64,000 bases of DNA, taken from assembly GCA_026873275.1 (NCBI GenBank), contig JANTUC010000012.1, positions 888,001 through 952,000 of the forward strand, written 5' to 3'. The position numbers and the translations under genes are program-made. This document shows positions 25,806-36,999 of the stretch, piece after piece (the stretch's first letter is position 1; each line of letters opens with the position of its first letter). Source of the stretch: Pseudopithomyces maydicus (taxonomy: Eukaryota; Ascomycota; Dothideomycetes; Pleosporales; Didymosphaeriaceae). The notes under the pieces are model-generated. The model was not told where the DNA came from. It saw only the letters and a program-made list of their open reading frames with translations, and did no database searches.

Positions 25806-26299
25806 TGTTACGGCTGTTACGCCGTAACAGGATGACGATCATTATAACTAGGATAATAAGGACTGATAGGAGTCAAGCGTGAGCAGTAAGTGGGCTTATT
25901 ATAATAATCTGCTTAGTTATAGTTATAGATTAGATATAGAGCATAATATAGATATATAATAGGGATTATATAGTAACTCTGCGGCTCCATGGCTCTATAG
26001 ACTCTATAACTTACAGAGCCTATAGAGCCTATAGAGCCCATAGAGCTAGTTCGTACCTATAGGTATATAATAACAACCGTTTATCTTAGATAGTCCTTAT
26101 TATTAATCCTTAATTTAGTTCTACTGTCCCTTGCTTCTGCAGTAAAGATTACTATTAAGTATTTAGCAACAATAACCTCATTATATTAATTAATATTTAA
26201 CCTACGTAACTTATACTTACCCGTCCGTTCCTCCTAACTCACTATACCCTAAACGCGCACACCCTCGGTCCACAGGACTATAGAGTGTGCCCCGTGATA
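25806..26299 (-). repeat. Solo C-type LTR inserted in element B RT
   Basis: 494 bp, on + starting TGTTACGGCTGTTACGCC and ending GCCCCGTGATA (RIP form of TGACA). It is flanked by an exact 5-bp duplication ATTCC (25801-25805 and 26300-26304). It is close to the LTR at 61798-62281 in reverse orientation and related to the LTRs of element C. No internal sequence is present, so the element was lost by LTR-LTR recombination. Excising it restores the RT frame exactly after YLNNILVYFKG. Confidence 0.93.
26006..26050. repeat. Tandem/inverted TATAGAGCC motifs inside the C-type LTR
   Basis: Several copies of a 9-bp AGCCTATAG-like unit in a row, preceded by inverted forms (CTCTATAGACTC) so that a hairpin could form. 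The same block occurs at 62046-62108 and, degraded, at 31740-31840. It is a family feature of this LTR. Confidence 0.7.
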
Positions 26300-28249
26300 A
26301 TTCCTTTAAAGTATACTAATATATTATTTAAGTATATTATATAGAATATATCTAAATATTTATATAGCGCCTTATTTACTACTGCTTAGAATATTACTAA
26401 AGTATTTATAAATCCTATTAGTATAATTATAAATTTATATAGTCTATAGCATATTTAGAATATGATTATCTATTTATATCCTTTAATTATACGGATATAA
26501 TAAAAGTTATCTTATATATTAAATTTTATAAACTACTTAGCTCCCTAGAGTCGATCTATAAATTCTATTATTAGTGGTAATAGATATTAGTTCTTAATAG
26601 TTTTATTATTTAATTATTAATAATTTATATATAGTTAAAGTTATCTATTCTTTTTTAGTATAAATAGTATAGCAGAGACTATTAGGCTCTTACTAAGCTA
26701 TATAAATTTTTATTTTAAATTCTTTTTTAGCTACTCTATTAGTTCTTCCTATTAATTTTATAATAGTAGTTATAATTATTTTAGGTATAACTTTATACCT
26801 TCTTATAGATAGATCTTATAATCCTATTTCTAATATTTTAAAAGTGTTTTATTATTTTTTTTATAAAAGAATTCTGCGAAGTCTTAATATTCTTAAAATA
26901 TAAATAAAGTTTTTTATCCCTTCTTCTAAAGCTTACTTCTTTATATTTAAATAATATTTACTTTTTAAGAGTTCTTCTTATAAATTCTTATAATCTTATA
27001 AGATAATATCTATTATATAATCTTTCTTTTATTAATTCCCTCTCTTTAAGGTGTGCACTAAACTTTTAGGTGTACTTATAACTTTCTTATACTAGTAACT
27101 TTAACTATAAATTCTTAGCTATATATTATTTTCTTTTACTAGTTAATAATAAAATTATATTTTAGTAATTAATTATAATTAATAATTACTTTTAAGCTTT
27201 CTAAATCTATTATAGTAAAGCTATATTAGCTCTAGAGTTTATCTAGACTAATAAATAATAGTATTATTTTAAAGTATAACTAGCCTTTATTATATCCTTA
27301 AGAGAACGTCCTATCTACTATTTCTACTTAAATAGGTATTATTTAATTTTAATAGGGCAGCTTATGCCTTTCTACTATTTTAGGGGAGATTAGATATTTA
27401 ATAGCCTTAAAATTTATAAGTACTATTACTTAATATTCTTTAATTATAACTTCTTTCTTAATATATAGGTTATTATTCTAATTTACTTTATAAACCTTTA
27501 TAGGGGCGCTTTTACTAATATAATTTATTTTTTAGTAGCGCACTAGTTTCTTAACTTATTATTAGTATTACTTAGTTTCTTTAAATTCCTCTTTAGATAA
27601 GCGGCGTTTTACTTTTAGTTATATCCTATATAAAGCTTATTAAAATAAGTTTTAATTTAATTTAAGTATTTTTTTCTTTCTTAGTATTATCCTGCCTATA
27701 CTAATTATATTTTTTTAATATATATTTATCTAAAGTTATTCTTTAGTACTTTTCGCTGGATAGGTTTACGGTGTCCTTTTTTTATATAATAATATATAAA
27801 GTATTTCCTTTCGCAATCCTTTTAGTAAGTAATATTTTAGTATACTATATTATAATTTATTCTATAATTAGTGTTGCACATACTTACTCCTAAAATATAT
27901 TTATAAATTAGGCCCTATAGTTACTATCCTACAGCGTATTTATACTTATAGTAAATTTAATAAGTATTATTATAGTACCCTATCTATCCTTTTTAAAGGT
28001 AAGTTTTTTTCTAATTTTTTTAACTATACTAATAGTATATTGCTATTTAGCAATCCTTTAAATAAATATATTTATAGGTAAGGTCTCTAAGTCGCTGCTA
28101 GATATTATCCCTTATTTTATTATAGGTCTTATACTTTTCTTAATAGCACAGATACTACTTAATACTTTTATATTAAATTTAAATTTAAATTTAATTATAT
28201 AAATTATTAACTACTTTTTAGTATTAGTCTGTAAGTGCTAATATCTATT

Positions 28250-29510
28250 TATATATATTTTTATAAATTTAGACCCTTCTACTATAATCTCTAATATAAT
28301 ATATTTTACTCTTATATAGCTAGTAAATATCCTTTAATATTTATTTCTAAATCTCCTTTTCTTATAAAATTAAGTATAGGTATTTTTATAGTAATTTATA
28401 TTTTAATTTTAAGATCTTACTATCTTCTTTTATAATAAAGGCTATTTATACCTTTATTACTTATAATTATTTCCCTTTAATCTTATTTTTTATAGTATAA
28501 TTATATATAAAGTGTCCCGGCTCTCCGCATTCTAGATAAACTTTTTATTATATTATTATCTTTCTTTATTAAAAAATCTATTATTTTAGTAATTACGCTT
28601 ACCCTTTTTTATTACTATTTTTTATAGGCTTTATTAATTATTATAATATTCCTATTTTTATCTCGCTTATTATAGTTATAAGCTTTCTTTATATTAGCTT
28701 TTTAGTTAAACACTAGCCTTCCTAACTCCTTCTTTTTTAAGTATTATTTATATAATTTATTATCGATATAAACCGCTAAGTTAATAAATTTTTCTAAGTT
28801 ATTTAATTAATTATAATATATTAATTTATCCTTAACTAATTCCTTTAGTCCGTTATAATATATAGTTTAGAGTAAGGTATTATCCTAGTTTATCTTAGCT
28901 TATAACTATTTAAATTCTAATAAATATTTACTCGCAAACTTAATTTATTTAAAGTATTATATTTATTATTTTACCTTCTTTTCTTTATTAACTTTCTTAA
29001 ATATAATTTTAATTTATTCCTTAAACTTATTCTAGAATTTAAAGACTTTCTTAGTAGCGTTATCCTATTTATACGATTTATTTTTATAAGCTAAGTAATT
29101 ATTAGTAAGAGGTTAGAACTATTCAGCGGCTTTTCCTTTTATATATATTTTTATTATTAAGACTTTAGCTTAATTAGTGCTAAAGATCTCGCTATTATAA
29201 TAATAATATAATTCTATATTAGTAAAAAACGTCTTAAATCTAGTCTTCCCTCTATTATAGTATTTAGCTATTTTAAAGGGTACTTTTATTATAAGTCTTA
29301 TTTAGGCCTAAAGTAGTATTTACACCTATTCTTATATAGTAGCTATTAGAATTATTATTTATATATAGAGTTTCTATATCTCTACAGCTTAAGCCGCTAG
29401 TATTATTACTAAGTTTATTATAAGTTTAAAAGTAGTGCTTTTACTAAAAGCCTATAAACTTATAAAACTTATTAAAGTTACTATATTAACTTAAACCTTT
29501 AGGTAGTTAA
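28250..29510 (-). pseudogene. Element B gag with zinc knuckle
   Basis: A CCHC knuckle is readable on the minus strand at 28538-28497 as YLECGEPGHFIYNY: the second Cys, the Gly-Glu-Pro-Gly core and His are intact, while the first and fourth ligands are now Tyr (TGT to TAT). Upstream is a long, Lys/Asn-rich frame typical of a degraded capsid region. It starts next to the 5' LTR. In-frame stops mark it as dead. Confidence 0.68.
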
Positions 29511-29512
29511 AG

Positions 29513-30174
29513 TATTATAAGGGGTTTTTATTTACTTAATTTATATAAGGGCAGGTAGGCTTCTTAGAAGCCTTATAAATATTTAGTAATTAAGTAATAG
29601 TTAGGTAATAGGTAATATAAATATCCCTATCTTACCATTAAAAGTAAAATAACTATCTTTTATAAAGGCTAATAATTCTTAATTATAAAGAAGAGCTTTA
29701 ATTTAGCTATAAGCGAGTATATAAAGATATATAAAAAATTAATTATAAAGAATAGGAAATATACAGAGAGCGTTTTAAATTATATATTATTTTATTTATC
29801 CTTTACTATCCTTAGATCTACTAATCTATTTTTATAGATTCTATCTATTTAGTAGGAGTAACTCCCTTTACTTTTATAAATTTTATTTTTTAGACGGGAG
29901 TAATCGCTCTATTTTTATAAATTTTATTTTTTAGACGGGAGTAATCGCTCTATTTTTATAAATTTTATTTTTTAGTAAAAGTAACTGCTCTACTTCTACT
30001 AAAATTTAATATTTTTAGGATTTTATATTTTTAGCAGGATTATAATTATATAATATATTATTTAGCTAGTTCTGCTATCTAGCGTATAGCTAACTATTAC
30101 TTTTACCTTAATTACTAGTATCTTATATATAATTCTTTCCTGCTATCTTACGGTTTCTTGTCGTAATCATAACA
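29513..30174 (-). repeat. Element B 5' LTR (662 bp)
   Basis: Direct repeat of 22253-22874, ending TCATAACA followed by ATTAT (30175-30179), the target duplication. It keeps more CA dinucleotides at its right end (TTTCTTGTCGTAATCATAACA region) than the other LTR. Confidence 0.9.
29851..29999. repeat. 41-bp tandem repeats in B LTR
   Basis: Four units start at 29851, 29892, 29933 and 29974. Units two and three are identical (AGACGGGAGTAATCGCTC...). The left LTR has only three units (22591, 22632, about 22674). LTRs are identical at insertion, so the copy number changed afterwards. Confidence 0.85.
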
Positions 30175-30179
30175 ATTAT

Positions 30180-30560
30180 ATTAAAGTTTAATTATTTTTT
30201 ATTTCTAAGTAGATATTATTAATAAACTATAAATTAGAACTATTGCTAAATATAAAGATATACTTGATATTTTATATATTATTATTAGAACTAGTAGACT
30301 TAAAAACACTAATTTAAACTATATTCTATTACTAAGTTAAGGAAGAAAATAAATTTAAAGTAGAATATATTTTAAATATATAATATAGCTTAGAATAAAG
30401 AAATAATAAGTATTTTATTAAATAGAAAGGTTATCCTAATAGTAAGAATATATAAGAATTAAAAGATAACCTAAGTAACTATTAATAAAAACTAAAAAAA
30501 TACTATAATAGAATAACGCTGCTACTCTAAAGAAAAGTATAAAAATATATTTAAATACTA
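30180..30560 (+). pseudogene. Element A pol, part 2: integrase C-terminus and chromodomain
   Basis: This continues the 22252 frame after element B and its ATTAT duplication. The join reads KKYKKLNYYY then IKVQLFFISKQI, the usual linker before a chromodomain. The chromodomain follows: FKVEYILNIQYS, then NNKYFIKQKGYPNSKN, then LKDNLSN (about 30350-30475). It corresponds to the family pattern E-x-E-x-I-L, YLVKWKGYP and W-E-P, with the Trp codons lost to stops. A chromodomain would direct integration to modified histone H3 chromatin. Confidence 0.82.
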
Positions 30561-30630
30561 AAAGAAGTAGGTAGAGTAGTATTCTAGAAATTTAGAGAAA
30601 GGCTATTTATGGCTAATTAAATATTTAAAT

Positions 30631-31074
30631 TTAAGATAGTAGAATTAATAGACTAAAAGGGCTAAATTTAATCCTTATTTAATTTTAATAAAATTATACT
30701 TTCTATTATAATTATCTTTTCTACCCGCTTAGCATTTAATTCTAATTATTTAATTAAATAATTTTTTTTACGCGCGCCTTATATAATACTTTAAAAATTA
30801 TATTTTATTTTTTATATATTTCTTTTATTTATATATCTAACTTCTTCTTTTTAGTTACTAGACAAGAAAACTTATTTTAAGTAATTACTATATTATAACG
30901 CGTATTATATTATATATATTTATTATACTTCTTAGAACGCACTAACACCTTATAGATATAATAATAAGTCTTATAATTTAAATACTTAAAAACTATAATT
31001 ATATTATAAGTAATAATAGCAAAGGCAAATTTATAATAATAATAAATATTAGAAGCTATATAGTTAGCAGGTAT
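30631..31074 (-). pseudogene. Antisense accessory ORF of element A (Cys-rich + charged helix)
   Basis: Opposite to pol, between the chromodomain and the 3' polypurine tract. From an ATA at 31074-31072 (likely former ATG, followed by CCT GCT) it reads about 147 codons to TAA at 30631. The first half has many TAT codons in spaced pairs (NIYYYYK, NYKTYYYIYK, YNKYI), as expected from former Cys codons, and a surviving Cys in FSCLVT. The second half is KKKKLDIQIKEIYKK, then KVLYKARVKK, a charged helical segment. The layout resembles small Cys-rich/coiled-coil hypothetical proteins seen in filamentous fungi. Function unknown. B and C carry analogous frames. Confidence 0.6.
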
Positions 31075-31095
31075 AATTCCTTAAAAATAAAAAAT

Positions 31096-31113
31096 AAAAA
31101 AGGAAGGAATAAC
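31096..31113 (+). promoter_or_regulatory. Polypurine tract of element A
   Basis: AAAAAAGGAAGGAAT immediately precedes the 3' LTR. A purine run here is the expected primer site for plus-strand DNA synthesis and supports the + orientation and the LTR border. Confidence 0.7.
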
Positions 31114-31115
31114 AT

Positions 31116-31490
31116 TATAAATTAAAATATAGAAGAGGGGAATTAGGCGCTTATAATAAATAATAAATTTAAAATATAGTTAGATAAGACGCTAAGCCAC
31201 TATTAAAATAATTATATAATATATTTAGTTATTTAGTAGTACTAAGTACTAAATAAAATATATAATATATTTAATAATTAATAATGCTAAGTAGCTAAGC
31301 AACCTAAGTATATAAAAATTTAAGTTTCTTTATAAAATACTTATATTTAACCTATTTATTAATCTATTATTTGGATTTACTTAGGCCTTATTATTAATTT
31401 AGTATTATTTATAATACTGATACTAACTATCCTATTAACCTATTTATATAATTAATAATTCTTCTTCCTTTATAAGTTGCTCTTGCCTAA
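31116..31490 (+). repeat. Element A 3' LTR, cut by element C
   Basis: Matches the 5' LTR from its start up to CTCTTGCC. The final ~45 bp (present at 17404-17448 and 63421-63467) are missing because the LTR of element C begins at 31491. Confidence 0.82.
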
Positions 31491-32021
31491 TGTCACGGGA
31501 CACACTCTGTAGTCCTATAGACTAAGGGTGTGCTCGTTTAGGGTATAGTAAGTTAAGAGGAGTGGACGGGTAGGTATAAGTTATATAAGTTAAATATTAA
31601 TTAATATAATAAGGTTATTATTGCTAAATATTTAATAGTAATCTTTACTATAAAAGTAAGGGATAGTAGAACTAAATTAAGAATTAATAATAAGGACTAT
31701 CTAAGATAAATAATTATTATTATATACTTATAAGTATAAACTAGCTCTATAGGCTTCGTAGCTCTATATTTTATAAAATTATAAAGCTATAGAGTCTAGC
31801 TCTATAAATTCTATTTTATTAAGTTTATAGAGCCTTAGTTATATAATTTTTATATATTTATATTATACTCTGCTTCTAAGTCGTACTTCTAGTATTCTTT
31901 ATTTATATTAGAGTTATTTAATTTAGTATACTTTATTAGGTTCTATTAGTTAACTCCGTCTTGGTTGACTCCGTCTTAGTTGGGACCTTTTTATTTCTGT
32001 TATAGTATAGTAGCTGTAATA
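31491..32021 (-). repeat. Element C 3' LTR (531 bp)
   Basis: The first ~300 bp align with the LTRs at 61798 and 25806 (reverse). The middle differs, and the last 25 bp (CTGTTATAGTATAGTAGC...) again match the CTGTTGCGGCGTAACAGC end of those LTRs by transitions only. Confidence 0.85.
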
Positions 32022-32036
32022 CTACCTCCTCTTCTT
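32022..32036 (-). promoter_or_regulatory. Polypurine tract of element C
   Basis: On the minus strand AAGAAGAGGAGGTAG abuts the 3' LTR, supporting the minus orientation of C. Confidence 0.65.
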
Positions 32037-32126
32037 AAGTCTTTAGCCTAAAGATTTTCTAGAATATAGAATTTTATTATATTAGCGGGGCGGGCCCTAT
32101 TATATATAAAATAATTATAGCCTTTT

Positions 32127-32781
32127 ATGCCTTCCTGCAAAATATTTAAATAATATATATTAATTAATAAAATAAGTTATTATAGTTTTATTATAATGCT
32201 TTACTTTTATTATATTAAATATAATCTTTTTTATATTATTTCTCCTCGCGATACTCTGCAAAGACTAGTTTATAAATTCTACTTATACTCTAATATTTAT
32301 AGTTTTTATAATATAAATAGGATATTAGTTTTAGATAGTATAATTTTATTAATATTTTAAATTTTTAGGCTTACTATTTCTAGTGCAATCTATTAATTAC
32401 TTATAAGCTAAAATTTAAGTTAAACTTAATATAGTGGAGAAGGAGTAGGAATATATTTTTAATAAAGTTATTATTACTGCTGAGAAGCTATTTACTATTT
32501 ATATTTAATTATATTAGCTTTATTAGTAGAAATAACTTTTTAATAAGCGGGAGGATAATTAATCTACTACTTTAAAAGTAGAACTAAATTATAAGGAAGT
32601 GGAATTAAGGGCTGTAGGCTAGTAGAATAGCTTTAAGGAGGATTTTTTAATAAATATTTTAGGTAATATTGATATTTTTACTAGTATTAATAGTTCTTTT
32701 AAGTTTTAATTAGGCGTTCTTAATCTAGGTCCGCTATTATTAAATTTTTTTATGAAATTAGTTTAGCTAGAACTCCTCTAA
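32127..32781 (+). pseudogene. Antisense accessory ORF of element C
   Basis: Opposite to pol, between the pol 3' end and the 3' LTR. It starts with an intact ATG at 32127 (MPSCKIFK), followed by a Tyr/Cys-rich segment with many TAT codons (MLYFYYIKYNLFYI), and after an apparent 1-nt frame change near 32370 continues as LNIVEKE, YIFNKVIITAEKLFTIYI and FNKRED, then SFKEDFLINILGNIDIF. It ends at a TAA near 32781. A Cys-rich first half plus a helical second half matches the frames in A and B, though the sequences are not close by eye. Function unknown. Confidence 0.55.
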
Positions 32782-32799
32782 TAACTTAAAATAATTAAG

Positions 32800-35700
32800 G
32801 TTTTCTTTTAGTTTTTATATATTGTTCTACAGGTTTCCTTTTTTATTTTTATCTTTTTATACTATCTTATAGTAGTCTTTCTTATTTATAAATTTATAAC
32901 CTATGATTTTTATTACTTTTTATTTTTTTATTAATCGCTATAAGTTTCTATTTTATAAATTATTAATTATATATTTTAGAGTGCTTTCTCTAATAATACT
33001 ATATAAAATACTAAATAAATTTTTATATTGCTTAGTAATTATAACTTAAAGGTAATTAGAGTAATTTATTCTATAATCTTATATAGTCTAATTTTTAAGT
33101 AGTTTAACTTATTCGAAGGTCTTTTACTAGTAATATTTTTTTATAGTAGTTAGATTTTCTTTCTTTTTTTTAGCACTAGTAGAGCTTTATACTTCTAATT
33201 ATAGTATTTCTTTATTTTAGTATGTAGAAAAACTGCGTCTTATTATAACTAATTATAGTTTTTTTAATTTCTTTTACCTATGCTTTATTATTTAAATTCT
33301 AGAATTTTATTATTTTAGGGGCTTAGTAAGCCATTAAGTTAAATTTATAATTTATAAAGAATAGTGTTACTCCTATTACACTATATTATAAATTATTATA
33401 TACTAACTAGGCTATCAGCAGCAGGCCTACCTAATTATTTTATTAATAATTTAAGTAATATCTAAGATACTATTCTACTATTTAGTTTATTTATTTAGTT
33501 TATCTATTTATTTGTAGATGGTATGCCGTAGATATACTATACTTAATATTTATTAAACTTATTATAGTCTACTATAGCTTCAAAGTAAACCTAATATTTT
33601 TATTAATAATAATTTTATCCGGTATCCTATATTAGGCTACTACTATTAATAAGAATTAGAATACTATATATTCTATCTTATTAATTTCTTTGTGTAGTAT
33701 GAAGTAACTATACTTAGTAGTTTTATTAATAATAATTATTATTCTATTATACTTAATTTTATTTTTTAAGTTTTAGAATTTCGGCAGTTATATAATAAAA
33801 TCTATAGTAACTATACCTTATAATTATTTTAGAACCTCTACTAGCTATAATTATCTATAAAGTATATAATATTCTAGTTTATTCTTATAATAATTAGTAT
33901 AGTTCTATAAGACTTTAGTAATAATCTATCTTACTTATAGAAAGTAGTATTCCTATATAAGTCTTTTTAGAATTTATTTAATGCCTTAATAACTATAGGC
34001 TGGCAATTTATAAAATTTTTATATAAATTCTTATTAGATTTTTACTAGGATAAAGGTTTATTTAAAAACCTTATATATTTTGTCCTTATAGGTGAATTTA
34101 TTAGGTAAGTAATTAACGCCTTTATTATTTACTGCTATTTTTTTAAATCTATTCTATTTATTTATTAAATTCTAATTCTAGGGTTGCTGTAAGTTTTAGC
34201 GTATTATAAATTATTATATTATTTATATTAAATTATAGTAGTACTTTAAAGACTGCAGCCTTCTTTTATAGATTTAGTCTTTAGCTTAATATATTAACTT
34301 ATAAGTTTTCTGTTCCTTAAATATAGATAATCTTAAAATTAAATATTAATAACTATTAAGCCTATCTTATTTACCTTAGGTTTAAGGTTTAGTTCTTTAT
34401 AAATCTTATAAAGTTTTTATAATTTAAAAATACTAGTATTTAGAATCTTACATCTTATAGGTAGGTTTACTAAATTTTAAAAATATCTATTATTACTAGT
34501 AGTTCCTTATTATAAATAGAATAGTTAAGCTCCGTGGATATTATTTTTTAAAAATAATATTTTATAGGATATCTCACGTTATTTTTTAGATTTTACTATA
34601 TAAGGTATATTTCTACTGCGTAGTCTAATATATTAGTTTTTAGGAATATAGGCCTTATTAGATTAAAGGTCTATAATATAGGAAATTTTAAAAATTCCTT
34701 TTTAAGTCTTTATATTACTTCTTAGTATTCTTTTATTTATTTAAAAGGAATATCTTTTTTAGTAAGATTTATAAGTGGCTAAATTATTTTTAATTATTAG
34801 GATATAAACTTCTAATAGTAGTTATAGAATTCTATAAAGGATTAAATATTTAATAGTTTTTTTAGCTAGCTCTAATCCTAAATCTTTTATATTTTAGTAG
34901 GTTTGATGTTGAGTTTCTCTAATTTAATTATAAACCCTAGATAGGTTATTTTCTTTATATAGAACTTATACTTTTTTAATTTAAAATAGAGCTTTATCTC
35001 TTTAATTCTTTAGAGTACTTCTTATATATACTTTAGGTAATTTTTCTCCTTATTAGAGTAAATAATAATATTATCTAGGTACGTTATAGCGTATTCTCTT
35101 AGGTATTCTCTTAATATAGTATTAATTTATTGTTAAAAAACTGCTGGCGTATTAAATAATCTAAAAGGTATAACTAAGTATTTAAAGCGTTTAAATTTAG
35201 TCTTAAATACTATTTTCCACTCCTCGCCTTCTTTTATTTTAATTTAATAATATATAATATTTATATTTAGTTTAGTAAAGATTTTGGCTAACTTTAGTTT
35301 ATTTTATAATTTATTAATTTTAGGTAGAGGGTATTAATCCTTAATAATTATATTATTTATTTTCTGGAAATTTATATAGAAATAGAGTTCTAGGTTATTC
35401 TTTTTATTAATAAAGGTTATTTTATGTGCCGCTAATAAGTAAGAAGACTAAATATACTTCCTTTTCAAATTTATTTTAATATACTTTTTAATAATATCTT
35501 CTTCCGCTTTTATTGTCTTATAGACCTTACTCTAGATTAATTATTTTTTTAATTTAAGGTTGATTTTATAATCCTATTCTGTATATTTAAGTAAATACTC
35601 TTTTAGTTTATAGAATATCTCTTTATATTCGTAATAGTCCTTAGGAATCTATTATTTATCCTTAGTAGATATAGCTAATCTCCTTAGATATTTAATTATT

Positions 35701-36990
35701 TTAGTATTCTACTAGATAATTGGATTAATCTAGTTTAATTATAATATTTTTAAAATTATTTTTTATTAGTTGTTAATTGCTGCTAAGTTTATTATTAAAT
35801 TATTAATAATTAACTTATCTATAGTAAAGGTTTCTAATTTTATTTTAAGGTGTATTTGTTCTGTGAATAGGAGTCCCTTTATATTATATAGGGTTTATTT
35901 TTCTATTTTATTTATATATGGGAGCTTTTGCTGCTCTATAAACTTTTTTAAAATAAAATTTTTAATTACTCCGCTATTAATTATTACCTTAATAAGTTAT
36001 TTATAGTACTTTATTTAGATTATTATATATAGTTCCTATATTCCTTTAAGGGCTTTCTTTCCTTTAGGCTAGTATTTTGTCTGGATTTTCTTATTTATAT
36101 ATTTTAGACACTTATTTTTTAGGTACTTATATTATTACTATTTTATAATATATTCTATTAGTAGTAGTGGGCCTAGTTCTATAATAAGATATTTATTATA
36201 CTTTTTAGATAGATACTAACTATAGATATTTTCTTAAAAGATAATATTTATATACAGGTCCTTAACTACCTATACTAAGTATATTTAATATTTTTTTTAG
36301 GTCTTTAGTGTATTAAGTATTTTAGCGTAATATATAATATTTATACTAATTTATAGTGTGCGGGATAAGTTAGGGATATATAAAAATTATTACTTTAGAC
36401 CTTCTAGATTCCCTTAATTTCTTATTTATTAGAGATTAGTATCTAATATTTTATTAAAATTTTAGGTATATATACTTTATTTACTTATTTAATCTCGTAT
36501 ACTACCTATTTCTATTTTATAGGGTTAGGTATTTTATTAGCTAAAACTATATTTTATTTTACTTATTTTATAAAATAGGTAAATTTTATATTTTGTAGGT
36601 ACTTTACCTTCTAATCTTTATATATTTTATAAATAGATTTTAGCGGTAATCCCTTTTTATAAAATTTTTATTTCCTAACTTCTTTCTTAATTTTTTAAAG
36701 GTATATTAGTTAGGCGGTTTCTTAGGCTAGTCTTTTAGGTTAGAAAAACTTAGTTTTCCTAAACCTTATATTCTTTATAAGTAATAATAGTTTTTTCTAT
36801 ATTAGTAATAAGGAAAAAGGTTTCTTATTTTTAAATATAGATTAAGAGGGCGTTTTTATAAATTTATTAAATTTACTTTTTAAATTATTTGGCTCTTCTT
36901 CCTTTAAGTTATTTATTAGTACTTTAGGGGCTTTTAGGATTTATATATTTTATTTTTTTATTAATTATTAGAGTATCTTTTTTTTTATAG
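32800..36990 (-). pseudogene. Element C pol
   Basis: The minus-strand RT active site reads YLDNIIIYSNKEKNYLKYI (YLDN at 35081-35070). It is followed to the left by KKYKFYIKKITYLGFII and FIEFYNYYQKFI, with LTKKDIPF marking the thumb and RNase H start. Integrase is expected at about 33400-34300; I did not fix its catalytic residues. The order and the minus orientation agree with the polypurine tract. Numerous stops. Confidence 0.75.
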
Positions 36991-36999
36991 TGGCTAGCT

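Larger units (their letters stand above)
23570..28250 (-). pseudogene. Element B pol (protease, RT, RNase H, integrase), split by a solo LTR
   Basis: On the minus strand the RT active site reads YLNNILVYFKG (YLNN at 26334-26323, family YLDD). The frame stops at the solo LTR and resumes left of it as MLKKHIQYIQKVLEK at about 25800-25756, then NKCKFYIIKTKYLGFII and FLGFTNFYQKFI. RNase H reads YNIYNKELLGVV near 25260. Integrase should occupy about 23700-24900; composition and frame fit, but I did not place its catalytic residues. The protease at about 27900-28200 is not resolved. Stops throughout. Confidence 0.78.
22253..30174 (-). mobile_element. Element B: complete 7.9-kb Gypsy element nested in A
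   Basis: Two LTRs in direct orientation (22253-22874 and 29513-30174) flank 6.6 kb of internal sequence and are themselves flanked by a perfect 5-bp duplication ATTAT (22248-22252 and 30175-30179). Gag, RT and integrase read on the minus strand, so 29513-30174 is the 5' LTR. Removing B plus one ATTAT restores the integrase-to-chromodomain reading of element A. The RT is split by a solo LTR at 25806-26299. An antisense frame lies at the left end. Confidence 0.93.
17026..31490 (+). mobile_element. Element A: chromodomain Gypsy (chromovirus-type), split by element B
   Basis: Order on +: 5' LTR (about 17026-17448), gag with zinc knuckle, protease, RT, RNase H, integrase to 22252, then a 7.9-kb insertion (element B), then the chromodomain, an antisense reading frame, a polypurine tract and the 3' LTR (about 31116-31490). 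The LTRs match along their whole overlap with mainly transition differences. The last part of the right LTR is cut off by element C, so no target duplication can be checked. Gag-pol organisation and the C-terminal chromodomain fit the chromovirus branch of Metaviridae-type retrotransposons. Confidence 0.88.

Noticed and set aside
35770..36006. 78-codon + strand frame
   Set aside because: Antisense shadow of element C pol (minus strand), in RT/protease territory; no motif.
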